DNA of 64,000 nucleotides, from positions 115,091,529-115,155,528 of the forward strand of contig CM069432.1 in assembly GCA_035610365.1 (NCBI GenBank), read 5' to 3'. The position numbers and the translations under genes were made by a program. This DNA is from Aquatica leii. Its lineage: Eukaryota > Arthropoda > Insecta > Coleoptera > Lampyridae. Of this stretch, positions 1 through 10,260 are shown piece by piece. How positions within the stretch are numbered: the first letter of the stretch is position 1; each line of letters opens with the position of its first letter. The notes under the pieces are model-generated. The model saw only the letters and a program-made list of their open reading frames with translations. It searched no databases and had not been told where the DNA came from.

Positions 1-277
1 CGCGAATTTCAAAAAATGTATTTGAATTATACGCGGCATAATATTTCTAACTGTACTACGCAAGTGCAAAAATTTGTTTATATAATTGCAGAAACCATCT
101 TAGAGACCAGTGGACAGCTGTTTCGTCCTATTTGGACTCCTCAGCACTGGAATACTCTAATGCAGTTTCCACAACTATATAAAACAAATTGCCATAGTTT
201 TAATCCCATTCGGGTGTTAATTGATTAACAAATCTGAGGCTAAACGCCATCTCGTAGGAACGGAGCTACGTACGAGT
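1..277 (-). repeat. Hammerhead-bearing repeat unit (cut by window edge)
   Basis: Bases 1-110 recur almost exactly at 332-441. Bases about 146-200 recur in inverted orientation at about 441-493. The unit is built as an arm, a roughly 45-base half-repeat, the ribozyme core at 107-150, and a diverged inverted copy of the half-repeat. On the minus strand the two half-repeats can pair and extend stem I of the ribozyme. This arrangement resembles Penelope-like terminal repeats or small retrozyme-like units (inference). No coding sequence was recognised. The left end lies outside the window. Confidence 0.6.
107..150 (-). ncRNA. Type I hammerhead ribozyme motif, apparently complete
   Basis: Read on the minus strand, the order is: stem I strand CCAGTG, core CTGAGGA (fits CUGANGA), stem II GTCC-AAATA-GGAC, core GAAA, very short stem III (CAG/CTG closed by A-U), cleavage triplet GTC, and stem I strand CACTGG. 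The two stem I strands are perfectly complementary, as is stem II. All invariant core bases known for hammerheads are present. The nearly loop-less stem III matches the dimer-acting hammerheads reported from Penelope-like elements and retrozymes (established knowledge). The flanks extend stem I by further pairing. Activity is inferred from structure only. Confidence 0.8.
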
Positions 278-610
278 TAATCCACATGTAGGAAACTATG
301 AAGTTGTTAGTTAGATAGTAAATATTACAACCGCGAATTTCAAAAAATGTATTTGAATTATACGCGGCATAATATTTCTAACTGTACTACGCAAGTGCAA
401 AAATTTGTTTATATAATTGCAGAAACCATCTTAGAGACCAGAATATGGCAATTTGTTTTATATAGTTGTGGAAACTGCATTAGAGTATTCCAGTTGCGTA
501 GTACAGTTAGAAATATTATGCCGCGTATAATTCAAATACATTTTTTGAAATTCGCGGTTGTAATATTTACTATCTAACTAACAACTTCATAGTTTCCTAC
601 ATGTGGATTA
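278..610. mobile_element. Foldback MITE with perfect 117-bp inverted repeats
   Basis: Bases 278-394 and 494-610 are perfect reverse complements. The 99-base loop contains two diverged direct copies of the half-repeat that flanks the hammerhead at 107-150, but the ribozyme itself is missing. The apparent short ORFs here are repeats read through. No convincing target-site duplication was found. The perfect arms suggest a recent origin or gene conversion between arms. Confidence 0.8.
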
Positions 611-616
611 CTTTTG

Positions 617-772
617 TTACTTGGCCCAGGTAGAGTCTGAATTATTTTTTGTCGTTTTGTGGTGTTTCCGTAGACCTACTTTGTTGCAACTTTCTGTATC
701 TTCATCTAATTCAGAAGATGACATATACTCCAATATTCTGGATTCTTTCTTTTTTTGCGTCTTCAAACGTAT
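617..772 (-). pseudogene. 3' exon of a transposon accessory gene (partial)
   Basis: On the minus strand a pyrimidine-rich tract ending in CAG precedes an open frame that starts IRLKTQKKK, contains the acidic stretch SSSELDEDTE, and ends at a stop at 617. Such a Lys/Arg-rich then Ser/Asp/Glu-rich tail resembles the second gene that accompanies tnp2-like transposases in insects (family knowledge, from memory). It lies downstream, in transcription direction, of the transposase remnant at 1435-3413 and of another candidate exon at 1234-1368. Splicing between these pieces could not be closed in one frame, so it is probably decayed. Confidence 0.35.
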
Positions 773-1233
773 CTGTGAATTAACAACAATAGTATTATAA
801 TATACCAAAGGGACTAAACCCAACATAAGGTGGAGGGCAACAAGAACACCAAAGTGATTAAAAAGCACATTAGTCCCGTGGTTAATATGCTATTTTGCAT
901 TCCGGTTGTAGTTTTGTCATAAGATTGTTTGAAATTACCAAAATAATAATTTTTGCACTTCGAAGACGAAAGTGGCAAATTTGGTTCCTCGTAAAAATAA
1001 AAAATAGTATATTATACACCACGACACTAAAGTGTCTTTAAGCTTTAAATCTTTTAACGAATTTCTGCAAGATTAAAAGACTAACTTTAGTCTCTGAGTG
1101 TATACCTACTATTTTATGGATTTTCCAAATCATTATAATTACCTTAAAACATCACTATAGCAATAATACATGGTAACACAAAAAAAATCCCATCCCATAT
1201 TTTATCCGGATTTCGTTTGAAACGTAACGATTT

Positions 1234-1368
1234 CTAATATCCTTTCAACGGTGGAGAGCTTAAGTATGTTATGTTGTCTTTTTCATGTAGCCATTTACTC
1301 AAAACAATAATGTACTGCTCCCCCTCCTTCGTTACAGGCAGATCATATACTAGAGCATAAGTATTTGA
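1234..1368 (-). pseudogene. Candidate exon of the transposon's second gene
   Basis: A minus-strand acceptor (poly-T followed by CAG, ending at 1369) opens 44 codons that begin SNTYALVYDLPV and contain VLSKWLHEKD before a TAG stop at 1234-1236. A Tyr-Ala-Val-Val-like start followed about 30 residues later by a Trp-Leu is typical of the N-terminus of small DUF4806/BEN-type proteins found beside insect tnp2-like transposases (recalled, not checked). A donor joining it in frame to the exon at 617-772 was not identified. Confidence 0.3.
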
Positions 1369-1434
1369 CTGAAAAAAAACTGATTTTAATGGAAAATGTC
1401 ATGGAATTCATAAAACTTATTACATTATTTAACA

Positions 1435-3413
1435 TCACATCTGATGTAATAAAGGCATCACGTAGAAAAAATTTCCATCAAAGGAAGGAACTTTGATACA
1501 TTTGCAAAGAACATCTTTGTGAGAGAATGTTTCTTCTTCGTCCATTGTAAAATTGTAATCAATAGAATATATTCTTAAAAAACTAGGATATAGATCGCAG
1601 TTTTTAACATTTTGAATTTTTCTTCCTTTAATGGCCATCGAACTAATAATTTTTGTGATTTGTATCACTGAACCCGATTTCATTAAAATACAATTATTTC
1701 GTGTTGTTGAATCAAGTTGTATTTCTTGAATTCTAAAAGGCTGCTGTTGTTCATACATTCTATTAGAAATTTGCTCTTAACGGGTTACTAGAAATTTTCA
1801 TAATATTTTTGATTTTGTGTAAAAAATTTCCAAAGGAAAGGCACTGAAGTTGTCAACACAACCAAATTTTTTGACATCATCAACTAAATGAACAAGGTTA
1901 TGCACATTATATGTAACGTATTCAACTCCGTACAAGTGTTTATAATTTTCAACAAAAAAAAATAGCATTTTTTTTTGGATAATCATAATCCTCGTGTGCC
2001 ATCTTTGGTGATGCTAAAGCCTCATTGCAATATGTAAAGCCATAAAATGTTTTAATTGCGATTTTGATAAGTGAGGTTTTAAAAGGAATGGGCCAGTGTA
2101 TAATAGCAAAAGACGTAGTTCAGTGGCTTTCCAAAAATTAACCTCTCCTAATGAACGAGGCAGTCTTGAAAATTCATCTGGGGCATATTTTTTAATTGAA
2201 TCAATATGAGTCTCTATTGCAGTTAGTTCATTTTGCTTAAGACGTATGTTAAAAGAACCATACACGTAAAATTTAAGTAAACGTTTTAAAACGCCAATAC
2301 AGACGAGATGCATATAATCGAGCGGTACTTGTGTCACTAAACCAATATTTAATTCCTTCAATATGGTATCTCCCTTATGGTAGTCATCGTCGATTTTATT
2401 GATAAAATCCTCATCTGTACGTAATTTAGCATCCAAAGACTGATATGTCATGCGGTTATTAATGAAACTTCCTTCCACAGAACATTTGTTGCAGCCAAAA
2501 TAGGCATTATGTCCTTTCACATTAAGTATCAGTTCCTCTGCTGGTGCATCACAAACAATCATACCAATTTTGACTGTAACATTTATATTTCCTTCTGAAA
2601 TCCCAGTTTTCATTAGCAACTTTATTTCGTTTACAAATGACTTTAAAAAAAGATTGCAGGACTCTGGCTTTGTTTTTCCACAATAAACTCCCACTAATAT
2701 TGTTTCACTAAATTCAACATTTATAATCGATATTAAAATTGGCCAAAACTGAATCGTGGAGCTTTTACTTAATAGTAATCCATCTATGCTTAATTTTAAT
2801 TGTAGCTCCGTCATATTAAGTACAGATATAGCATGACTTCTGAGTCTATTTAAAATACCTGACTTAGTTCCAAAGTATACGTATTTACCAGGAGGAATTT
2901 CTTGATAATTAAAAAAACCTGATCTTGGCGTGCGCAAGGGGGTTCGGAAATCGTTTGGTAACTCTGGAATGCGTGGTTTTAGAACTTCTAAAAGTTTATT
3001 TAGTGAAGAGTGTGAAATGTGACATTCAACAGCCCAAATTTCCAGGTTTTGTTCAATTGACAGACTTTCTTCATTAATAACAATTGCATTTGCATCACTG
3101 TAGGGCAAATGGGCGTTGATGAGGGATTACAGATGGAGTTCACTTGAGTAGTAGTGGGTGATACAATACGTGAAGTTTCCACAACAACGTTAGATGCTAG
3201 ATCAATACTCTCGTCAATACTTATATTTTGATCTAAACAATTAGTAGACAATTGACTACTACTAATAGTATTAGATAAGGTCATATGTTGATTATTAGTA
3301 TTTTTGTAGTGACGATTATCATCTTCCTTTTTATTTATCAATATTTTATGATTTTGTATTATTCGTCGTAAATGTCGTTTTGATACGCCACCCAAAGGTT
3401 TCCGTTTTTGACT
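1435..3413 (-). pseudogene. tnp2-like (CACTA/EnSpm-type) transposase, frameshifted
   Basis: The coding trace begins after an acceptor (ATTTTAG) at about 3413 with a basic N-terminus (KRKPLGGVSKRHLRR). A one-base frame change near 3110 leads into a 364-codon block (3108-2014). That block contains CDAPAEELIL, KGHNAYFGCNKC, RTDEDF, QVPLDYMHLVCIGVLKRLL, PRSLGEVNFWKATELR and LLYTGPFLL. Another shift near 2000 leads to YGVEYVTYNVHNLVHLVDDV and NFSAFPLEIF (1986-1798), then to the C-terminal block ending at 1435. These motifs and their order match the large transposases with a tnp2/Transposase_21-type domain that are common in insects; that family assignment is from memory. The broken frames mean it is inactive. 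Confidence 0.7.
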
Positions 3414-3419
3414 CTAAAA

Positions 3420-4244
3420 TTAATAAACATCAATAACATTACTTTACAATTCCACAAAATTGGTAAAACAAAAACGACTCTTGCGACAATGTTGCTATTG
3501 AATTAAAATTTCACTCAAGTATAAGAGGGCAGTGTTAATTTTTACTAAACAAACAGACACAATTGATGAGAAATTCTATCGGCCTGAAATCGCGATATGA
3601 CAGATAATTATCAAACCTGTGTGTTTTAAATCGTTGGTCGACTTGACCGCTGGTCCAATAAGTTTTATGCAACCGGGCCTTAGTGTAAGATATGGAGAAA
3701 AGAATATACTGAGTATATAGTGCAGGAGGCAGATACCAAACAGAATAAAAATAACCGAGACCATGACATAAAAATAAAATAGCTGTTATAATATATAAAG
3801 TAAATGTTAACGCCTAATATCTATATACGAATAAAAAAGTTTTATTCGTATTATAGAGCGTATAATTTACAGGTATTAATCATAATTCATACTAACAGGT
3901 ATCAATCATTATGGGAGGAAAATTTCATCGATTTATGCTATGAACAAAAATTATATAAAAATCAGCATGCTCATATGCTATAAGCGTTTTGCCATTTTCA
4001 ATACTTGAAATGAGATAAAAAAGAATATGCACTTACCATGGTTTACTAGATATTATAAAAGTGGATTCTTTGTAAGATTTTACTGATACACTCTGATGCA
4101 CACCACCCTTCGATACATATACACCAACGCTAACGCTAAAAGTGAATTATACCGCTTAAGAACTATAAATTCCCGGCAATTTGTAGATTATAACCTCAAA
4201 CCTGTAACACAGAGAGTAGTGATAAATGGTGATTCCATATTATA
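3420..4244. other. Unannotated AT-rich stretch
   Basis: No credible coding frame, RNA gene or repeat boundary is visible here. It may include the 5' end of the transposon whose transposase ends at 3413, but no terminal inverted repeat was recognised. Confidence 0.5.
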
Positions 4245-4740
4245 CAGGGTAGGTACGTAGCATAGACGTGTTGTATAATGTAAATGGTGCATTTCTCTAA
4301 TGAATCAGTTACACCTTTTACAGTATTTTCGATTAAACACATTTACGTAACCGTTTTGCTTCACCAAGTGCTATTTATTTGTATCCAATACGTAACAAAC
4401 AAATGTATCGCCGGTTACATATTTGTGGGAAAGTGGTACCTAACAGAGGCGTTCTGTATCTACTGAGAATAAACGTAACCACTGTTACATATTTTGTGCC
4501 ACAAAGGTACGTAACATAGACGCATTTACCTATCATGTAAATAGTGCATTTCTCTGATGAATTAGTTTCATTCCTTTAGTATTAGTATTTTTTATGGAAC
4601 ACATTTACATACACCTTCTATGATTCACCAAATGCTATTTATTTGTATCCAATGCGTAACAAATAAACGTAACAAGGGTTACATATTTGTGACATAGTGG
4701 TACGTAACATTGCCGTTCTGTGTTTGCTGGGTACTGGTAA
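4245..4740. repeat. Two-copy tandem repeat, period about 255 bp
   Basis: Two diverged copies run from about 4247-4500 and 4501-4738. They share blocks such as GGTACGTA-CATAGACG, TGCATTTCTCT, CTATTTATTTGTATCCAAT and GGTTACATATTTGTG in the same order. Each copy is also rich in GTAACA/TGTTAC motifs. No coding content is visible. It could be a fragment of a satellite or a duplicated internal part of a transposon. Confidence 0.75.
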
Positions 4741-7663
4741 TTTTTAGAAGTTAGTGCTGAAACGTGAAGTCAGCAGAAAACTTTTACTTCCTATAACTTT
4801 GAAATGAAATGTTTGTTGATCTAATATGAAACACTAATTCCTTACAAATTTTTATAATTAGTGTTCAAAATGTTTTGCTAACTTCACGGACATTGCAATG
4901 AGGGTCGCAATAATATAATTGTCATGTTGCTTATACTGGAGGTCGAGAAATACGCATTTTTGAAGGTTTTTGATGTTCTGTAAGAATTTAAATACTATAA
5001 AAGCAAGTTGATTACAACTACAACAATTATGTACCATAAATGAGGTATAAGCAAATCAAATCACTTTTTAAAATTTGTCACGTAGAGAAAGAAAACATTG
5101 TATCGTAACTATATTTCATAGTGACCGCCAAGAACAGTGGCCAAGAGTAATAGTTTTTATATACCAAACCAAAAAGAAACAAAATATTTAATTACAGCTG
5201 TTTATGCTAATGAATAATTACTTTTGTACGTTTGTTAATACATGTAAATATTAACAATATACTTTCAGGTATGCGTGTTGTCACGTAGATTAGTACCTAA
5301 GACAAATGTAGAAGGTGCACAAAATCACGTTTGTTAAGAAATTCTTACCATATATGTATATTCAACGCATTATTGCAACTTGAAAGTTTTGCACTTTAAG
5401 AGTGCCGATTGAACATTAAACAGGGTAATGTTTATATATGTATTTAAGTTTGGGATTATAAAAAGTTTACCTACCAGCTTTGAACATACGTTAAAACTTA
5501 CAAGGTTATACATTTTATTTAAAAAATCAATGAAATTAATATTCATTTCACTGATAAAGAAAATTGGAAAAATTATAATAACGCTTATTTCTTCATTGAA
5601 ATTTCAATATATTCTTATAGGTTAATAGCATACGAGTTTCTGTGAACGTCATAACGAGCGGCAATCCTTGCATTTAAATTTCAAACGTCTTCCGTGGAAT
5701 TTCCAGTAGAATTTTACACCAACAGACTACTCAATTTTCTAAACAAGGGAAAGTCCAGATCAGGTTGCTGTTAAAGTTAAAGTTAAAATAAACAGTCAAA
5801 GTACTCAACCAGGATTTAAAAAAGAAGCAGCATATAAAATACAATAAACAAAATTACCGGTCTATATAAAGGTTTTTTAATACTACATCGAAGTAAAAAT
5901 TTTAAACAGTAACAGACGGTTTGCAGCATTCGGAATAGCATACTGCCACGTTAACATCTACAATATTCCTAAAACAACTAGAATTTTTTACATATCCTTA
6001 GATAAACGTTTGGGGTGGTGTATACCTGCCTTGCAAAAGGCCAAGGCCTTATATTATCTATGAGTCAAGGACAATAACCTAACTTTTAACTGAAATTACA
6101 ATTGGATAATTTTAATGGAAATTATCTACATAGTTTATTATTATTATTATTTGAATTCTTAATAAATGGTTTGACTATTCATTAGAATAATTGAAGTCTG
6201 TTGATCATTTTTGTTTTTATTACACCAACATTGAATAAGACATGTTCGAAACAATTCGGTATTTCACTCAACTCGAAAGAATTTAATTGTTTTCAATGCA
6301 AACTTGTAATACCTACATAATGAATCTGAACAGTTAACATTGGTCGGAGATGGAGTTTTTATAGTTGTTATTCTAATGATAATTCTAGTGATACTAATTT
6401 TTTTAAATTATTGCTACTAGCTAAGTTAACAAGAATTTGTTGTATATTATTTGAATAGCCCATAACGTGGCCCTAGCTTTTGAGTTTTTCAAGTTTGTTT
6501 TGTTTGTTTTTCAGGCCTTACAAGTGTTTTTCAAAAGTGAAATGTTTAAAAATGAGGTTATTGTTTTGTTGTTAATAATGTTATTTATTTAGGGACAATT
6601 ACAAATATTCTAGTTAGTTTAGGGTAATTGAAGGTGCTAATGTTGCAATGCGTTAAAATGAAATAGAGCTAGGGTAGAACTTTCTTCTCTTTCCGATTTA
6701 AAAAGATATCTAAAATGAACTAATACTATACCAATCCCATTTATTAAAAAACAATAACATATTTTTACTATGTGTCACTAAAACATCAGTAAAGAAAATG
6801 TTCCTTAAAGCACTGAAATGCAATATGTATTTTGAAACGTGATCTACTTCTTGTTGGCTACCACGAATACTTTTCATCAAACCAGGTTAAGGTCGATTCA
6901 AGGCTTACACAAGAGTAAAATCTGAATTTTATCCTTTTTATTTGTTTTTTCAAATTTGCATAATTTATATTTGTTTCTTATTATGAAATGTGTCACTGAA
7001 TTGTTGACATCTATAAATTGATTTCGTCTTAAAAGTGAAATACAATTTAAAAGTATTTTAGTAGATGTGCTATTGAAAAATAAGGGGAATACTATAATTA
7101 AGTCAACGAAGTGTAAAAACCACATACAAACGGTGTTATTTTTAGCGGAAGTTTATTTTGATTAAGAAAACTACTGCGTTAAATCGTTAAATATATATTT
7201 TTAACGTGTATGTAGATTTACCAGTTACGTAAATATGCTAATATTAAATGTTTCCCACTTTATAGATTTTCCGGAAGAATTAAAGAAATCGTTAATATTA
7301 ATTTATTATAAAAAATGTCTTCTAATTTTTTTAAATCTGCATTATAATCGTAATGTAGTACAATCATTCAAGTTTTACGATTTTCAGTTTAATTAACTAT
7401 TTTAATGATGCAACTGTAAGTTTAGTGTTTACAAACAAATACAGAATAAATTGTAATCTTTATTGGGATCATAGTTGGAAATGTTCGAATAGTTGAACAA
7501 TTAATCATACTAGTTTGATGCCATAAATTTACAATCAAAGTTTTTTAAAAACTTGTGTTTTACAATCGTTTTAAAAGTTTTACAATGAGAGCGCCATCTA
7601 TAAAATCTTTTTAAAAGCTATATTAAAGGAAATTTCTTTTGTATAAGTACAGGTTGCTACAAT
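4741..7663. other. AT-rich intergenic sequence
   Basis: About 2.9 kb upstream of the first macrodomain gene. The short ORFs are low-complexity and lack recognisable motifs. A small TTA run is present near 6132. Nothing else could be supported. Confidence 0.5.
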
Positions 7664-7763
7664 ATAAAAGTTAATTTTTTTCCATATTGTAACCAGAGTG
7701 CAACCGTGTGCAACGTAAATAATCAGTGTTGTTTATGAGCAGTGTCAATATTGCGCTTCATAG

Positions 7764-7849
7764 GTAAGCATTGCACAAGTTTACTTAATCGAAATACCTA
7801 TAAATAAATTTTATTATTTAAGTAAATGACAGTATTGTGGGTCTTATAG
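7764..7849 (+). other. Candidate 5'UTR intron of the DUF4804 gene copy 1
   Basis: A good donor (CATAG|GTAAGC at 7763/7764) and an acceptor (CTTATAG ending at 7849) define an 86-base intron that ends 11 bases before the ATG at 7861. A competing acceptor (GACAG) lies about 18 bases earlier. It fits the very short introns inside the same gene. No transcript evidence is available. Confidence 0.45.
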
Positions 7850-7860
7850 TTAAAATTATA

Positions 7861-9417
7861 ATGTACGAATTACCACAATGGCCTAATAAAAATCTCGTGT
7901 GGACTCACGAAAAGTTTCAGCTATTAGACGAACCTGAAACTTTTGCACAAAACGTAACTTTAGAGGAATTTTTATGCAGCAGCGAAAATTTTCCCATAAA
8001 GTTTCCAATCGATGCAGTGCGTTGTAAGATTCTAAAAAATTCGGTTAACGCGCAAGTAATTGAAAATTATATAAATTCGGCGTATCCACTAATACACGAA
8101 AATGCTTTACAATTGTACGCTACATTTTTATTGCATAAACAGCAATTTGGAACTTTACACGAAAAAAAATTGTACAAAAATATGAGCGTGTTAAAATTTG
8201 TAGATCGATTATTATCCAAACGTGCTGTTATGTTTATGGGAAAATTCGATCAATATATTCTTTTAGACGGTACTAAAGGTTCCGGAAAATGGAATTTAAT
8301 CGGAAAGGATAATAATCAGTCTAAATTAACATTGGAAAATTGTCTAAGTTACGATGAAATTAAACTTTCAGTATTTTTATCTGTTAGTTCTTTATCTTAT
8401 TTCATCAATAACGGTACTAGGAAAAATTATGGAAAGCCCGCTATAAATAGGAACAATATGGAAAACGAAGGCGTTATAATAGGATTAATTGGTGCTAGAC
8501 TCAGAAAAATCGGAGTAATGGAGTATGAAGAAATGGTAATTACGAAAACTCAAAATTCTGAACAAAATGGTTATGGACTTAATAAAAATAGTTTACACAA
8601 GGTGTTTGCAGAATTTTATGAAGAACCTTGTTTTACTTACCAGCAAGTTTTGGATTTACAAAATAACATATTACGTTTTGCTTCACTTGGAAACGATACA
8701 TATTTTGATAATATTGTATTTTCAAAAAGAATTGCTTTATCTATAGATACTTTACTGATAGAAGCTAATGAAAGAGCAACATTAAAAAATACAACAGCGT
8801 ATATCCATGTGGTCGGAATCGGCTTGGGAGTTTGGAAATGTTCTGACCACCAACAAGAAGTTTTTGTTGAAACATTCGCAAAAAGATTACAGTAACATTC
8901 GTTAATTTCTAACTAGTTTTTTTAGTTTTTTTTTAAATTTTAGGGCACTCGGAAACACTATAACGGCAATTTCCGATATTTATTTTTCTTATTTTGAAAA
9001 AGTAAGTACTTGCGGTGGATATAAATCGGGAGATCTGATGAAAATTATAGATCATCCACTTGGAATTAGAATCTTTTTAGGTAAAAGAGATCCACACAAT
9101 AAACTTACTGGTGTAGATACTGGTAAGTTCTGTTTTTGTATTGTGCATTGGTTAAATTTTTATTTAATGTTTTAGGAAAACTGTTAATAGTATCATATGC
9201 CTGGGACGGTAATTCCTTACCAGGTAACGAATTTTGGAGTGGAAAATTAGGATCCACTGGAGATTCGGCGGCGGCAGCGTCTACTCAAATTTCGGAAATC
9301 CATAATCCGCACATTAACTCAAAAGTATGTGCTGCTAATCTTCGAATTGTCACTAGTACGGGATTACACACTTATAGAAACTATAAACAAATGATTAACG
9401 TTGGAGAAAATAACTGA
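7861..9417 (+). CDS. MavL-like (DUF4804) macrodomain ADP-ribosylhydrolase, copy 1
   Basis: Three exons (7861-8891, 8944-9122, 9176-9417), joined by 52- and 53-base GT-AG introns, give 483 residues. The start at 7861 (MYELPQW) is preferred to 7837 because it aligns with the paralogue at 56043. Conserved blocks include FPIKFPIDAVRC (about 44-55), LSYDEIKLSVFLSVS (163-177), HVVGIGLGVWK (about 316-326), SYAWDGN (410-416), LPGNEFW (418-424) and HNPHIN (446-451). These match my recollection of DUF4804, shown for Legionella MavL and for Drosophila members to be a macrodomain class that removes ADP-ribose from arginine. There is no signal peptide or membrane span, so a cytosolic or nuclear role is likely. 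It is not disrupted. Catalytic residues were not assigned. Confidence 0.78.
8892..8943 (+). other. Intron 1 of copy 1, position shared with copy 2
   Basis: The intron interrupts the codon after KRL in phase 2 and runs from GTAACA to TTTTAG. The paralogue has a 214-base intron (57077-57290) at the same residue and phase. The insertion site is therefore ancestral to the duplication. Confidence 0.85.
9123..9175 (+). other. Intron 2 of copy 1, absent from copy 2
   Basis: A GTAAGT donor and TTTTAG acceptor split the Gly codon just before KLLIVSYAWDGN in phase 1. In the paralogue the same residues (GKLLVVSYAWDGN) are encoded without interruption. One copy gained, or the other lost, this intron after duplication. 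Confidence 0.85.
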
Positions 9418-9592
9418 GCTGAGAGTAATTGTTTAGAAAAAGAATTCTAATAGATACGTTTCATATATTATATATATATACATATTTTAAAATACTGGAA
9501 TACTTTTATAATTTTGTATTGTTATAAATATATAAAGTAGGTACTAGCAAATATTTAATTGGAATTAAAAAGGCAAGATATTCATTTACAAA

Positions 9593-9598
9593 AATAAA
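9593..9598 (+). promoter_or_regulatory. Polyadenylation signal, DUF4804 copy 1
   Basis: An AATAAA hexamer lies 176 bases beyond the stop at 9417 in an AT-rich tail. It is the nearest canonical hexamer. AT-richness makes chance occurrence possible. Confidence 0.4.
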
Positions 9599-9599
9599 A

Positions 9600-10015
9600 A
9601 ACAGTTGTAATTAAACGTGACATAACAGCTACTTTTCTCAAACTTGATTTTTTTGATCTGAGAATTTTGATTTTCTTAATTAAAGAATCAACAATGAATG
9701 AAACAATTTCAAATCGAGCAATAACATCAAAATTACATGGACTATTTGCTAGTTGTTGATTACAGCAACGGTTTTTCACGTTGTTTACTGTTTAAATAAA
9801 TACATAAGAAAGTTAAGATAACGCAGTCTCTATGCAAACATCAAAAATTCAGACACGTGGCCATTGTAAATTTCGCTGTAGATGTTCTTTAACAAAAAGT
9901 AAGTGAATTGGTATAAATTCGAAGAAACTTAACAATTAGCGATCTTACAGAAACCAGCACAAGATTTGGTCAAATCTCGACTGATTCAATACAAACGACT
10001 GTCGAACAAACAGTA
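9600..10015. other. Intergenic, nothing recognised
   Basis: No coding motif, RNA gene or repeat structure was identified. The minus-strand ORF here lacks any recognisable domain. Confidence 0.5.
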
Positions 10016-10260
10016 TTTAAAAACTATAGAATCTTAAGCGTTCGCGGTTAATTGCTTACGATTATAAGCGACTTTCGACTTAGACCGCGTCGTAGTTGAT
10101 TACCTAGACTTTTTAGGTTTGGTCTTAGTCTTTCCTTGAGAGCCAAAACAAGAAGTACAACTTGGTCATTGCTTTATTGTCGTTTGTAAACCCAAACAAA
10201 CTGACGCTTCTCAAGACATTGCAGTCACCTTGGGAGTGGTAAATGTCACGGTTCATGTTT
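10016..10260 (-). repeat. Penelope-like repeat copy A, segment inverted
   Basis: Bases about 10030-10185 match the reverse complement of about 47545-47690 (shared AAGCG-TTCGCGGTT, TATAAGCGACTTTCG, GAGCCAAAACAAGAAGTA and ATTGTCGTT). Bases 10186-10250, holding AACCCAAACAAACTGACG, CAAGACATTGCAGT and GAGTGGTAAATGTCA, instead match 47470-47535 in the same orientation, so this block is flipped relative to its flanks. The block carries a decayed hammerhead-like core (GAAGC in place of GAAAC). Penelope-like origin is inferred from that motif arrangement. Confidence 0.55.

Noticed and set aside
16-577. Two nearly identical ORFs beginning MYLNYTRHN
   Set aside because: They are read through a non-coding inverted repeat and share no protein family signature.
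617-868. Full 83-codon minus-strand ORF
   Set aside because: A good splice acceptor at 773 suggests only 617-772 is exon. The upstream part looks intronic.
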